Part shown: in pieces, positions 27,101-35,821 of the stretch | How positions within the stretch are numbered: the first letter of the stretch is position 1 | How the letters are laid out: each line of letters opens with the position of its first letter | Source: Draconibacterium mangrovi_A | Lineage (GTDB): Bacteria; Bacteroidota; Bacteroidia; Bacteroidales; Prolixibacteraceae | Assembly: GCF_037646455.1 (NCBI RefSeq) | Contig: NZ_JBBIXN010000002.1 | Span: forward strand, 372,001 to 436,000 | Length of the DNA stretch: 64,000 nt | Direction: 5' to 3' | Translations under genes and position numbers: made by a program | The notes under the pieces: model-generated | Databases searched by the model: none | What the model was told of the DNA's origin: nothing | What the model saw: the letters and a program-made list of their open reading frames with translations, nothing else

Positions 27101-28419
27101 CATTCGGGATCAGGATTCCTCTTTTTATCCAAAAAACGTGGATAGGCAACCACTAAATTACTCTCAGATTTATTGAATACAAAAAATCCGTTAATATCAT
27201 TGCTGAATTCGTGCAATATGATGTTTGGATTATAAGTAATCAATTTCGTATCGTTGGTTTGCCATTTTGACGACCACAGACTATTACTGTTTATCTGGCA
27301 AAACATCCCCCAATACGTTGTTTTGGTTTTAATAATCTCATCATCAGAAAGTAAATATTCCTGTTCTTCATCAAATGGTTTTATGGCGAGATATCTGCCG
27401 CAATAAAATACATCATTAGTGTAAATATTCGATAGTGGTATCCTTTTTAATTTTGCACTGTATTTAAAGTAAGCCGTGCTTTTAGTAGTACTGGAATTTT
27501 TAATAAAATCACTGATATGGCCCCGTATAATTTCTGAACTGTCTTGCTCATTTGCACAAAAATACGCGTTCCCATTTTTATCTTCCCCAAAATAATCACT
27601 GTATTCCTCGCCGATTGGTTCAAAGGTCCCATCCGATTGAATATAGATTAATTTCGCACCGTCACTTGAATAACCAATCAAATCCCGGTGATTGTTAATT
27701 TCATTTAGTCTTTTTAGTGCAAATGGCAGTTTAACAAATTCTTCAACAAAAAAAACCGAGTCTTTAAACGAAAATTTATGAAGGACCATTGTCCCGTCAA
27801 TATTAATTTGGTGAGCGACCAAACAATCGTTGTTTAGTGTCTTTATCAGAATTGGGTAGATATTTTCTGACAAAGACTTTGAAATTTGAATATCGGTAGG
27901 TATTAATGCATCAGGCACATTGAAAACTTCAACGTCATTTTCATCTTTTATAATAAATGATATCCCTCCTTTTTGAACAACCCAGATTCCTTTCTCAGCA
28001 GGTTCAATAGCTATTATGGTATCATTAATTAATCCATTTGTTTTGTTAATATGTCTGTAGATATTTCCATTTCGCATCCACAACAGACCGGTATTTCCGG
28101 CTATCCAGAATTCTCTATCATGATCAAGTTTTGCATTATTCCTGATGTTGCCATAAGCTAAAAAACCATCAAGATTTTTCAATTTAGTTATATACTTAAA
28201 AGAATATCCATCGAATCTGTAAAATTCATCGGAGTCTTGTTGTGTTGGAATAAACCATATATATCCGTCTCTGTCAAGAAATGCTCTCGAAAAAGCAACT
28301 TGAACTTCATCGGGAGCAAAGTATTGAAACGAATGATAATATTGAGCTTCACAAAAATGTATATTTATTACACAAACAGCAATCAATAGCAACAATATGT
28401 ACCTTCGATGAATGATCAT
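24124..28419 (-). CDS. Hybrid two-component sensor kinase/AraC response regulator (HTCS-like)
   Basis: One-protein signalling system of 1431 residues. In order it has: a signal peptide; a large periplasmic sensor of diverged propeller repeats; a Y_Y_Y beta-sandwich (PPGDYTFMARVIGENWVWSEP); one membrane span (about 870-890); a HisKA domain with the phospho-accepting NISHEFRTPLT; an HATPase domain (NLISNALKYTQNGG, DNGIGIP, GVGLALVKELVELH); a receiver domain (VVEDNHDL, acceptor Asp in LSDVMMPEMDG, LLTAKA); and a C-terminal AraC-type HTH pair ending near GRYLKS. Such proteins sense oligosaccharides in the periplasm and switch on nearby genes. The propeller motifs are weaker than in classical HTCS. 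Likely targets are the exported-protein operon and the lipoprotein gene next door. Confidence 0.92.
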   Translation of the reverse strand: MIIHRRYILLLLIAVCVINIHFCEAQYYHSFQYFAPDEVQVAFSRAFLDRDGYIWFIPTQQDSDEFYRFDGYSFKYITKLKNLDGFLAYGNIRNNAKLDHDREFWIAGNTGLLWMRNGNIYRHINKTNGLINDTIIAIEPAEKGIWVVQKGGISFIIKDENDVEVFNVPDALIPTDIQISKSLSENIYPILIKTLNNDCLVAHQINIDGTMVLHKFSFKDSVFFVEEFVKLPFALKRLNEINNHRDLIGYSSDGAKLIYIQSDGTFEPIGEEYSDYFGEDKNGNAYFCANEQDSSEIIRGHISDFIKNSSTTKSTAYFKYSAKLKRIPLSNIYTNDVFYCGRYLAIKPFDEEQEYLLSDDEIIKTKTTYWGMFCQINSNSLWSSKWQTNDTKLITYNPNIILHEFSNDINGFFVFNKSESNLVVAYPRFLDKKRNPDPECFHHNSSHKFKFLYTNPNNRILRDKKNNIWIKDWSDSELKKIDVLTKNTATEQTLKVKSKGWWVPDQEGGVYLRDNDSTFSHLSENFKYSYNFPFREEVLAARLLSRDKLIFQFNNSLFTWHKGEWCNINLSDTSGFRIIDDNNYGAVIEFNSNRWARITENNELKFYDKYFENNKYEEFTFSQTDKHNRTFFLHKNPEDYITDVLLIEENGNTKILPFAKPVNVLFKRYLSTPEILDESKEIVYLLNNDIYIFNDSIGFFYKVGSTNGFLTYIWSSFIDDELYISGWGNHILEVDFNSIKYKLPEIILQNVILADRTKLFLSDEQIELKENQSIAFQYFTTDEYITKNIEYQTKLVGFDGQWKTQAKRNFIEYTHLPPGDYTFMARVIGENWVWSEPVRYNFTVLPLWYQSKLAYTTYLILLSGFIYLIVKISISRLKRKNIILEAKVKEKTDQIINQHLQVEELKNRFYTNISHEFRTPLTLINGNTEQLERETEKPRQKRMIHSIRKASNQLLKLVNEMLDLTKLEADMFKLSGQRTNVVHTIKLVWQMYISEADRYGIKYTCTFSRKNILLWHDKNILEKILQNLISNALKYTQNGGSVHIQTDVIDRDGNDEECLRISVKDNGIGIPSDQIQKIFDRFYQTGQKSIRVTASSGVGLALVKELVELHKGTIEVISEEGTGTEFILLFPMNMEEKLNGDEISENEKTPYQLHQETRQVDTFLNTGENGKTELKKTDKPLILVVEDNHDLREHIKDILHDTYRVNEAINGVHGLELAIKKLPELILSDVMMPEMDGEEMCRKIKENKITSHIPVVLLTAKADKKSKISGLELGADDYITKPFDREELIARIKNLVEQRRLLKQKFSYAFIKGEKKLAGNIRDDKLIEQVVDFIQKNIDRTDITVERLCRELAMSQPNLYRKIKAITNYTPSELIRLIRIKYSISLLQSGNTVSEAAYASGFNSVAYYSKSFKKLMGKSPGRYLKSTDSIN

Positions 28420-28844
28420 TTTATTATTCTGCAGTTGTGTTTAAATCCATAACAAAATCAGTTGCTCCTGAAGAAATACAATTTCCCACTTGCCCATCTT
28501 TTGAGATAAAAGTATTACGGTTATTTACTCTAACTGTTTCATGACATTGAAATTCGCTTATAAATAATATACAAATTAAACGCCTAAATGCCAATTCATT
28601 ATGTAATACAAATAATAATTTGCCTTCTGAATTGGATAATACAAAGGCAATCTGGAATCCAACATATCCAAACCTGATGGACTCTGTGCAAGGTAACCGT
28701 ATTCTCTCCCGTCAATAACGCTACCTGTAAAATCAAAAAGAAAAGCGCTTAAATTCAACAACTTAAGCGCTTTTCACCAGGCTAATTCACAAAATGAACC
28801 TACATGAGTTAGAATTTGACGGTCATGCTGGAATAATTGAGCAT
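28420..28844. other. Intergenic region upstream of the hybrid regulator gene
   Basis: This 425-base spacer has no convincing gene. It should contain the promoter of the regulator gene in its left half, and it carries a strong terminator hairpin of the PQQ-like gene at 28740-28775. A 61-codon open frame (28576-28761) overlaps that hairpin and is not protein-like. Confidence 0.55.
28740..28775 (-). terminator. Intrinsic terminator of the PQQ-propeller gene
   Basis: A perfect 13-bp inverted repeat (GAAAAGCGCTTAA at 28740-28752 with its complement at 28763-28775) and a 10-base loop lie about 70 bp past the stop codon of the gene at 28845-30182. On the minus strand the stem runs into CTTTTCTTTTTGA, a typical U-rich tail. 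Confidence 0.85.
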
Positions 28845-30182
28845 TTATTCACCCACCTTCACACACAACATCTGTTTCTGATCGCGAATCAGCAGTTTCC
28901 CTTCAGCCAGTGCAATCGGAGCCCAGTTTTGGGTGCCAAAGCGACCTCCTCCACCTTCTTTTTCCGTCAATAACTCAGACGATGCCAAAGGTTTAAAGCC
29001 TGAAGGATCCGGCTCGATCAAGTACAAAGTTTTAGCGCCGTCGGTAGCCAGCATTAAGCCGTCGGCTATAATCATGCTTCCTTTATTGAAATCGGGATCG
29101 CGTTTGGTTTTCCACATAATTTCACCATCCATATTCATGCACGTTAAACCGTCGCGGGTATTGTTTGTTCCATATTCGGCATAAAAATATCCTTCGTAAA
29201 GGATCGGTGTTTTTGTTTGGTCGCCAAACTCTTCCGTTCTGAAGATTTCTTTGGTGCCATAAGTTCCGTCGGCCTGCTTTTCAACCTGAATCATTAAAGC
29301 TCCAAGTTCATATCCTCCGGCTATCAATAACTTATTATCGCCGGCATCAACAGCACTTGGCACCGGAATACGACACACCCAGTTGTTAAATTCCCAAAGT
29401 TTTTCTCCGCTTAACGGATCGATCCCAACCACGCTTCCCGGTTCAACCGGCTGGCCGCCACGACCGCCACCCGATGCTGTTATCATCACTACATGATCGT
29501 TACCATCAATTTTAACAATTGTAGGACTTACATACCCGGTCTTCCCCAGCGAAGGTGTTTTCCAAACTAAATCACCCGAATTTTTATTATAAGCTACTAC
29601 ACCGGCTTCAGGAGCCTGCGAAGCAAGAATCAATAAATCGCCATAAATTAATGGACATTGCGAAATGGCCCAGGTTGGAAAACCTCCGCTGTCTCCAAAT
29701 CCGGGATTTCCACCTTCGGGAATCTCTCCTCCAAAATCAGTCCACACATTAGCGTTCCAGATCGGTTTGTGTGAATTTATGTCGATACAATACAAATCGC
29801 CGTATGGGCCGCACGAATACACATGCTTATCATCCACAATCGGGACACTTCGCGAGCCCGGAAACATTACTTCACCGGCCGCATCGTATTCAAACTTCCA
29901 AAGTTCTTCGCCGGTATTCAGGTCGAAACAGCGCATCTTATCCCCTTCCTCATCATTACGGTCGAGCAGGTACACTTTCCCGTCTTTTATCACCGGGCCA
30001 CCATAGCCAATTCCAACATCAATCCGCCAAAGTACTTCCGGACCTGTTTCGGGCCACGAACGAAGAAGGCCTTTTTCCGGTGAAATACTGTTACGATCAG
30101 GTCCGAGATATTGGGGCCAGTCCTGGGCAAAAACAAATGTAAACGAAGAAACAAACAGGATAAGTAGGAATAACCTTTTCAT
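28845..30182 (-). CDS. Secreted PQQ-like beta-propeller protein
   Basis: A 445-residue exported protein with a signal peptide (to VFAQ, about residue 20) followed by QDWPQYLGPDRNSIS. That opening is characteristic of PQQ-binding-like propeller proteins common in Bacteroidota and Planctomycetes. Propeller blades carry GKVYLLDRNDEEGDKMRCFDLNTGEELWKFEY, DLYCIDINSHKPIWN and VVAYNKNSGDLVWK. No dehydrogenase catalytic residues or heme motif are visible, so it may be a scaffold or a periplasmic protein rather than a quinoprotein enzyme. It is a single-gene unit with its own terminator, divergent from the Crp/Fnr regulator. Confidence 0.82.
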   Translation of the reverse strand: MKRLFLLILFVSSFTFVFAQDWPQYLGPDRNSISPEKGLLRSWPETGPEVLWRIDVGIGYGGPVIKDGKVYLLDRNDEEGDKMRCFDLNTGEELWKFEYDAAGEVMFPGSRSVPIVDDKHVYSCGPYGDLYCIDINSHKPIWNANVWTDFGGEIPEGGNPGFGDSGGFPTWAISQCPLIYGDLLILASQAPEAGVVAYNKNSGDLVWKTPSLGKTGYVSPTIVKIDGNDHVVMITASGGGRGGQPVEPGSVVGIDPLSGEKLWEFNNWVCRIPVPSAVDAGDNKLLIAGGYELGALMIQVEKQADGTYGTKEIFRTEEFGDQTKTPILYEGYFYAEYGTNNTRDGLTCMNMDGEIMWKTKRDPDFNKGSMIIADGLMLATDGAKTLYLIEPDPSGFKPLASSELLTEKEGGGGRFGTQNWAPIALAEGKLLIRDQKQMLCVKVGE

Positions 30183-30357
30183 AGTTAGTTTTTTTGTGGT
30201 TTAGCTTTTTTGACTTCGAATTTGTGAAATAGTTTAATCCTTTTCGCGGCAAATAGGTGCTCACATTGAAAATAACTACATTAGTATCCTTTGAACAAAA
30301 AAGGCCGAAAAGCCTTCATATTATCGTTACAAGCGCAGTGTTGTTTGATTTTAGTTC

Positions 30358-30921
30358 ATGAACGAATTTTTAAATAATATAAATAAGATTTCACCGCTTT
30401 CGGATGAAGCGGCTGCCGAATTATTACAACTCACTAAAACGGCAACATACGCTAAAGGAGAACAGATACATAATGAAGGTAGAATATGCAGGCACTTGTT
30501 TTTTGTAAAATCTGGTTTGGTAAAGCACTTCTACTTCCATAACGACAATCAGTTTGTATTTCGTTTTTTTGAAGAGAACCAATTTTTTATTGCCACCGAC
30601 AGCTTCTTTAATGATTTGCCGGCCGAATATTCAACAGTAGCTTTGGAGAAATCAGTGATTCACTACCTGGAATACGAGGAATTTGAGCGTCTTTGCCGGC
30701 AATATCATTCTTTCGAGAGTTTCGCCCGAAAGTTTGTTTCGATAGTTGCTTATACCGCCATTTCAAACCTGAAAGGCTTGCTTTATCTTGATGCAACGGA
30801 GCGCTACGCCAAGTTTATTCGCGAATACGGGCACCTCCAGCAACGAATTAGTCTGGGCGATACAGCCGGTTATTTGGGCATTTCGCAGGTACAGTTAAGT
30901 CGCATCCGCTCAAAAAAATAG
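30358..30921 (+). CDS. Crp/Fnr-family transcriptional regulator
   Basis: A 187-residue regulator. Residues about 20-115 form a cyclic-nucleotide-binding-like beta-roll (KGEQIHNEGRICRHLFFVKSGLVKHFYF). A long dimerisation helix follows, and the C-terminus is a short winged-helix motif (SLGDTAGYLGISQVQLSRIRSK). No Fnr-type cysteine cluster is present, so the ligand is unknown. It precedes a set of small envelope and redox genes read in the same direction, which may be its targets. Confidence 0.88.
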   Translation: MNEFLNNINKISPLSDEAAAELLQLTKTATYAKGEQIHNEGRICRHLFFVKSGLVKHFYFHNDNQFVFRFFEENQFFIATDSFFNDLPAEYSTVALEKSVIHYLEYEEFERLCRQYHSFESFARKFVSIVAYTAISNLKGLLYLDATERYAKFIREYGHLQQRISLGDTAGYLGISQVQLSRIRSKK

Positions 30922-31142
30922 CTTTTTAACATTTGTAAAAAGAATTCTCCTCCCCCAAAAATACATTTGCATCATCGTCTTCTTAATATTCAAGTTGAAT
31001 GACCAGACACGGTCACGACAACATCATTGCAGAAGCATAAAGAACACCGGCTTGCTTTAGAAAACTATGCCCAGTCTGCCAGGAATTATCGCTGAATCAA
31101 AGGAAACGAAGAATTGAAAAAACAAACTAAAAAGGAAAAGTT

Positions 31143-31817
31143 ATGAAAAGAATTGGCGTTGGAATATTGGTTTTGATTATCGCAGTTTTTACTTCAATCC
31201 AAAGTAATGCTCAACCGGGTGATGCTCCGGCACATCAGTCGGCACCTATTCCCCTGGAAATTTTCCTCGGAACCGATGGTTGGACTTCGCAGCTGATAAT
31301 TGATAAAAAACTGGCTGCAGGCAGTAAGTTTGGATTTTTTGGTTTATCGTATTTAAAAGCCGACTACGATAACGATGAATTTTTAAGAGAATCGATCAAC
31401 CTGGCTTTTTTTAAATACGATCTGTATAAAGGAGTTAGCCTGCTTTCAGGAGCAGTTTTTAACTCACAGTGGGGATTCAGGCCGTATGCAGGCGCCCAGT
31501 ATGCTTATCATAGCAGAAATTTTATGGGTGTAATCAATTCGGGTTTTCACCTCACCGAAACTAAAAATTTCGAAACTTTAGCCATCGTTGAATATCGTCC
31601 GCAAATTAAAGGTGCATGGTCGTTGTATACTCATGTTCAGGGAATTTACAGCCAGAATACAGAAATTGGGAAACACGATCGTAGTTTTGTTTATGGTCGC
31701 CTGGGACTCAGCTATAAAACGTTTTCATTTGGGGCAGCTTATAACTTCGATTGTTACAGTCCTCATAAAATTGAAGATCAACAGTTTGGGATTTTTATCA
31801 GCACCTTATTGCAATAG
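31143..31817 (+). CDS. Hypothetical outer-membrane beta-barrel-like protein
   Basis: A 224-residue exported protein with a Sec signal peptide (cleavage after SNAQ, about residue 23). The mature part shows alternating hydrophobic/polar strands and many aromatic residues (FGFFGLSYLKADY, FRPYAGAQYAYHSRNF, FSFGAAYNFDCYS), as expected for a small membrane barrel. I cannot name a characterised family. It is followed after 42 bp by a small membrane protein gene in the same direction. Confidence 0.7.
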   Translation: MKRIGVGILVLIIAVFTSIQSNAQPGDAPAHQSAPIPLEIFLGTDGWTSQLIIDKKLAAGSKFGFFGLSYLKADYDNDEFLRESINLAFFKYDLYKGVSLLSGAVFNSQWGFRPYAGAQYAYHSRNFMGVINSGFHLTETKNFETLAIVEYRPQIKGAWSLYTHVQGIYSQNTEIGKHDRSFVYGRLGLSYKTFSFGAAYNFDCYSPHKIEDQQFGIFISTLLQ

Positions 31818-31859
31818 GCTTTCCTAAAGTATTTTAACTATAAACACAATCAAATAACA

Positions 31860-32066
31860 ATGAAAAACTTTTTGAAACAAGGACTTATAGGTGGAACAAT
31901 GGGATTTATTATGAGTTTTATAATGGTATACTTCTTTATTCCTGTGCCCGACTCAATAATCGACAATGCAATGGGGAATGGCATGAGTGGTGCCATCAGC
32001 GGATTTATGGGAGGCTTTATGGGGATTGTTGGTGTTTTAGTCATACAACGAAAAAAACAGAAATAA
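31860..32066 (+). CDS. Small glycine-rich membrane protein
   Basis: A 68-residue protein with two hydrophobic helices, GTMGFIMSFIMVYFFIPV and GAISGFMGGFMGIVGVLVI, separated by a short polar segment, and a basic end (QRKKQK). No family is recognised. It lies 42 bp downstream of the barrel-like gene and directly before a terminator, so the two are probably one transcription unit. Confidence 0.65.
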   Translation: MKNFLKQGLIGGTMGFIMSFIMVYFFIPVPDSIIDNAMGNGMSGAISGFMGGFMGIVGVLVIQRKKQK

Positions 32067-32121
32067 AATAAATGCCAGTTAAGGAACAACGATAGTTTTA
32101 TTGTCGTAAAATAACTAAATG

Positions 32122-32158
32122 AAAGGTCTTCCGGGTATATTTCCGGAGGACCTTTTTT
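32122..32158 (+). terminator. Intrinsic terminator after the small membrane protein
   Basis: Thirteen-base arms (AAAGGTCTTCCGG at 32122-32134 and CCGGAGGACCTTT at 32143-32155) pair with one wobble position around an 8-base loop. The stem is followed by a T run, 56 bp past the stop codon at 32066. Confidence 0.82.
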
Positions 32159-32261
32159 CGTCCATTCCCGCTTTCCGGCAAACTGCATTTACTTTCCTCA
32201 ATTTCCACTGTGAAAAACATTTTTGGACAACAGTTGTATGTATTATTTAAAGAAGAACCAA

Positions 32262-32927
32262 ATGAAAGTATTAATAATTGGAGCAAACGGAAAAATAGGG
32301 CGAATCCTTTCAGAAAGATTAAGTACCTCGGAGAAATATAAACCAACCACTTTTATTCGAAAAGAAGAACAGCGCGCATATTTCGAGGAAATTGGAGTTC
32401 CGGTAATCATTGAAAGCCTGGAAAGTTCTGAAGAAGTAATCGGTAAAGTGGTTAAAGGTTTTGATGCTATTGTTTTTACTGCAGGTTCAGGCGGTAAAAC
32501 AGGTTTCGATAAAACACTGGAAATTGATTTAGACGGGGCAGTAAAAGCCATCCATGCGGCAGAAAATCATCAGGTAAAACGTTTTGTAATGGTGAGTGCC
32601 GCGCGTGCCGATGACAGATCTTACTGGAACCAATCGAGCATAAAACCTTATTATATTGCCAAACATTACGCTGATAAGGAACTGACTCGAAGCGAGCTCG
32701 ATTATACCATTTTAAGGCCAGTAAGGTTGACCGACGAATACGAAGCCAGAAAAGTAAAAATGACAAATGATCCTTCTCAACTCGAGCGCGAGATTCCGAG
32801 AACTGCTGTAGCCGAAATAATAATGGCCGTTCTTGAAAATGAAGCCACGTTCCGTAAAACCATCGAAATGAGCAGCGGTGAACATAGCATATCTGAAGCC
32901 TTAAAAAAGTATATTGACCAGAATTAA
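32262..32927 (+). CDS. NAD(P)-binding atypical SDR oxidoreductase (NmrA/YwnB-like)
   Basis: A 221-residue Rossmann-fold protein. The dinucleotide-binding motif is at the very N-terminus (VLIIGANGKIGRIL), followed by GFDAIVFTAGSGGKTG, RFVMVSAARADD and the YIAKHYADKEL segment of atypical short-chain dehydrogenases. I chose ATG 32262, which puts the nucleotide motif at residues 3-12; the longer frame begins with TTG at 32223 and would add 13 unrelated residues. The substrate is unknown; relatives act on flavins, biliverdin or as redox sensors. Confidence 0.85.
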   Translation: MKVLIIGANGKIGRILSERLSTSEKYKPTTFIRKEEQRAYFEEIGVPVIIESLESSEEVIGKVVKGFDAIVFTAGSGGKTGFDKTLEIDLDGAVKAIHAAENHQVKRFVMVSAARADDRSYWNQSSIKPYYIAKHYADKELTRSELDYTILRPVRLTDEYEARKVKMTNDPSQLEREIPRTAVAEIIMAVLENEATFRKTIEMSSGEHSISEALKKYIDQN

Positions 32928-33076
32928 ATAATATTCCCAAAAACAAATCTTTTGAACGGATGTTTTGTTATCCGTAATTCAGGTAGGTAAATCCGTAAAC
33001 GGGATAAGTTGAATAACAAAAATTCGGACCATATTTACATCCATAATTATCGGACAAAAGCATTTATTCTGAAAAC

Positions 33077-34183
33077 ATGAAAATAATGGGAATACTAATA
33101 GCGATCGTACTCATAATAGCTGTAACGGCCTTTATTATTTTAAACCAGCCCAAATTTGGTCAACTGCCCAAAGGCGAGCGTTTAGAGCGGATTAAAAAAT
33201 CGCCAAATTACAGAGACGGTGAATTTAAAAACCTGAGCAAAACACCAACAATCACTGCCGATAAAAGCCGGTTTAAGGTAATGATGGATTTTATGTTCCG
33301 CAAGAAAATCCGGCTTTCACCAACCAAAGAACTTCCGGTGATTAATACCGATCTTAAAGCTTTGAATCCTGAAGAAGATGTTTTGGTTTGGTTCGGACAT
33401 TCGTCGTATTTCATCCGGTTAAAAGGAAAAACATTTCTTATCGATCCTGTATTTAGCCCTTATGCATCGCCTTTTTCATTCATAAACAAAGCTTTTAAAG
33501 GAACAAGCGCATTTCAGGCTGAAGACTTCCCTCCCATCGATTATTTGATCATTACTCACGACCACTGGGATCACCTGGATTATAAAACAGTAATGGATTT
33601 AAAACCCAAAACAAACCACATAATTAGCAGTTTGGGAGTTGGCCAGCATTTTGAACACTGGGGTTTCGATCCTTCGAAGATTACCGAACTGGACTGGTAC
33701 GAAGGAACAGAATTAGAAAGCGGATGGCAGTTAACAGCCACTCCTGCCCGCCATTTTTCGGGACGAGGAATGAAAGGCAACCAAACTCTGTGGGCATCTT
33801 TTGTACTGCAAACACCGGATTACAATCTGTTTTTAGGTGGCGATGGCGGATATGATACGCACTTTGCAGAAATTGGTAAAAAATTCGGTCCATTTGATCT
33901 GGCCATACTTGAACAGGGACAATACGATAACAACTGGAACCTGATTCATATGATGCCGGAACAAGTATTTAAAGTAGCAAAAGAACTTCAGGCTGAAAAT
34001 ATTTTGCCGGTTCATAATTCCAAATTTGCTTTGGCCAACCATCCCTGGGATGAGCCGCTAAATAAGATCATGACAAATAAGGCTGATTCTGAGATTGCCG
34101 TTTTAACACCGCAAATTGGTGAGCCGGTCCTACTATCCGACAGCACGCAAACCTTCAAAATGTGGTGGAAAGGAATTGACTGA
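33077..34183 (+). CDS. Metallo-beta-lactamase-fold hydrolase (UlaG/NAPE-PLD-like)
   Basis: A 368-residue MBL-fold enzyme with an N-terminal membrane anchor (GILIAIVLIIAVTAFIIL). The core carries VWFGHSSYFIRLKGKTFLIDPVF, the metal motif THDHWDHLDY, TPARHFSGRG, the FLGGDGGYD aspartate and the late PVHNSKF histidine, so the two-metal site looks complete. Relatives act as phospholipase D-like NAPE-PLD or UlaG lactonase; the sequence favours the NAPE-PLD-like side, but the substrate is not decided. It is divergent in context from the AraC gene downstream. Confidence 0.87.
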   Translation: MKIMGILIAIVLIIAVTAFIILNQPKFGQLPKGERLERIKKSPNYRDGEFKNLSKTPTITADKSRFKVMMDFMFRKKIRLSPTKELPVINTDLKALNPEEDVLVWFGHSSYFIRLKGKTFLIDPVFSPYASPFSFINKAFKGTSAFQAEDFPPIDYLIITHDHWDHLDYKTVMDLKPKTNHIISSLGVGQHFEHWGFDPSKITELDWYEGTELESGWQLTATPARHFSGRGMKGNQTLWASFVLQTPDYNLFLGGDGGYDTHFAEIGKKFGPFDLAILEQGQYDNNWNLIHMMPEQVFKVAKELQAENILPVHNSKFALANHPWDEPLNKIMTNKADSEIAVLTPQIGEPVLLSDSTQTFKMWWKGID

Positions 34184-34210
34184 TCCGAAGGATAATTCGA
34201 ATTTTAGCAA

Positions 34211-35107
34211 TTAGTTAAGACTTCGGTATTCATTTGGTGACATACCAACCTGCTTTTTAAACATTCGGGTAAAATGCTGCGGATGTTTAAAACCCAGTTC
34301 GTAAGCAATTTCGCTGATCGATTTTTCAGTATCAAAAATCTTTTCTTTTGCCAATTCAATCATTTTAAGCTGAATGTGCTCCTGCGCCGATTTTCCGGTT
34401 TCTTTCTTTAACAGGTCGCCCAGATAGTTGGGAGAAATAAACAATTTATCGGCGCAATAACGAACTGAAGGCAAGCCCGATTCAAGCGGTTGTTCCGATT
34501 TAAAATAGTCGTTTAGTACTTTCTCAAACCGAGCCAATAAGTCTTTATTTACATGATTTCGCGTAACAAACTGACGCTCGTAAAAGCGTTTGCTGTAGTT
34601 TAAGAAAAGCTCGAGATACGAAACGATCAGTGTTTTACTGTGCGAATCAATAGCGTGTTGCAACTCGTAGTTGATATTCGAAATACATTCATTTATTACT
34701 AACCTCTCACGTGCCGACAGGTGCAGCGCTTCGTTCACTTCGTACGAAAAAAATGAATAGTCATCGATATGCTTCCCCAGTGATGTGCCATGTATCAAAT
34801 CAGGATGAAAAATAATGGCGGTACCCGAAGCCTGTTGTTTTTCCCCGGTTCCCTCAATTCCGTATACCTGGCCTGGCGAAATAAAAATCAGTGTACCTTC
34901 TTCGTAGTCGTAATCGTTAATTCCATAGGTTATATTCCCACATTTAATGTCTTTCAGAAAGATGGCATAAACATCCATTTGCCCTTTGAAATAATGGAAC
35001 GGCTCGGTTTTAGAAAAGTCGATAACACTAACCAGGGGGTGCAGCGTTTCCTGTCCAACCAGATTATTATACTCGGTTACTGATTTTATTTTGAATACTT
35101 CGCTCAT
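34211..35107 (-). CDS. AraC-family transcriptional regulator
   Basis: A 298-residue regulator. Residues about 20-190 are a cupin-like effector domain (GTLIFISPGQVYGIEGTGE), and the last 100 residues are the two-HTH AraC DNA-binding domain (FISPNYLGDLLKKETGKSAQEHI, SISEIAYELGFKHPQHFTRMFKKQVGMSPNEYR). It converges with the MBL-fold gene and is divergent from the interrupted DUF3737 gene. Confidence 0.92.
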   Translation of the reverse strand: MSEVFKIKSVTEYNNLVGQETLHPLVSVIDFSKTEPFHYFKGQMDVYAIFLKDIKCGNITYGINDYDYEEGTLIFISPGQVYGIEGTGEKQQASGTAIIFHPDLIHGTSLGKHIDDYSFFSYEVNEALHLSARERLVINECISNINYELQHAIDSHSKTLIVSYLELFLNYSKRFYERQFVTRNHVNKDLLARFEKVLNDYFKSEQPLESGLPSVRYCADKLFISPNYLGDLLKKETGKSAQEHIQLKMIELAKEKIFDTEKSISEIAYELGFKHPQHFTRMFKKQVGMSPNEYRSLN

Positions 35108-35320
35108 AATTCATCGCTTTAAAACTGAGTACAAATTTAAACAACTATTCTTTAAGGTGTTACCCACTAAACCAATATTCCGTAATATGGGTATGTAATT
35201 CGGTAATCCGGGTAATTGCTCCTATCGGTTCCATCGTAAATTCATTCTTTTATTAAAATTTTTCAGGAATTTGCGCCTCCATTTTAAACCAATTAAAGAT
35301 AAAGTTGTCTGATTATAACA

Positions 35321-35797
35321 ATGAGAACAAAAATCGCAATGAAATTGATAGAAGACAAATTTTTTGAAGGAGAACGTCCTTTATTTGCAGCCCGGAATTT
35401 ACACCTGAACAATGTAAAATTTTATCCAGGAGAATCAGCGCTTAAAGAAGCCGGCAATATCCGTGCAGTAAAATGCGAATTTTACGGTAAATATCCTTTT
35501 TGGCACAATACCAACGCAATTATTGAGGACTCGCTTTTTACTCCTTATGGTCGTGCTGCTATTTGGTACTGCAAAGACATCAGAATGGTTAATACCCGTG
35601 TTGAAGCACCAAAAATGTTTCGTGAGATTGACGGATTGTACCTGGAGAACGTTGAACTTACCGATGCACAGGAGTGTACATGGTGGTCGAAGAACATAGA
35701 ATTTAAAGATGTTAAAATAAAAAATGGCGATTATATATATTCGCCAAATCATTTAGTACACAAATCTAAAACATTTTGTACAAAAAAGTTGCAATAG
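35321..35797 (+). pseudogene. DUF3737-like protein, 3' half lost at prophage junction
   Basis: The reading frame encodes the N-terminal half of a DUF3737 (hydrogenase-like beta-helix) protein: MKLIEDKFFEGERPLFAARNLHLNN, then FYPGESALKE, YPFWHNTNAIIEDSLF, RAAIWYCKDI and LTDAQECTWWSKNIEFKDVKIKNGDY. Family members are usually about 270-290 residues, but this frame has 158. After NGDYIY (about 35741) the translation no longer resembles the family, and the Dam-like phage gene follows within 85 bases. The gene has therefore most likely been split by insertion of the prophage, with its 3' half beyond the right edge. The start could be ATG 35321 or 35339. Confidence 0.75.
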
Positions 35798-35806
35798 TGT
35801 TGCAAG
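35777..35806 (+). other. Candidate prophage terminus with tandem GTTGCAA boxes
   Basis: The first 5'-TG after the DUF3737 homology breaks off is at 35777. Just inside it GTTGCAA occurs at 35788-35794 and again at 35799-35805, an 11-bp period (about one DNA turn) that would suit transposase end-binding sites. The other end would be needed to confirm the exact terminus and target duplication. Confidence 0.5.
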
Positions 35807-35821
35807 GCTGTTATAAGGCCA

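Noticed and set aside
28576..28761. 61-codon minus-strand open frame between the regulator and PQQ-like genes
   Set aside because: It overlaps a strong terminator hairpin, has no recognisable features and no supporting context.
31027..31095. Short frame encoding QKHKEHRLALENYAQSARNYR upstream of the barrel-like gene
   Set aside because: It is somewhat protein-like and might be a small or decayed gene, but it is only about 23 codons with no ATG start, so I could not support it as a feature.
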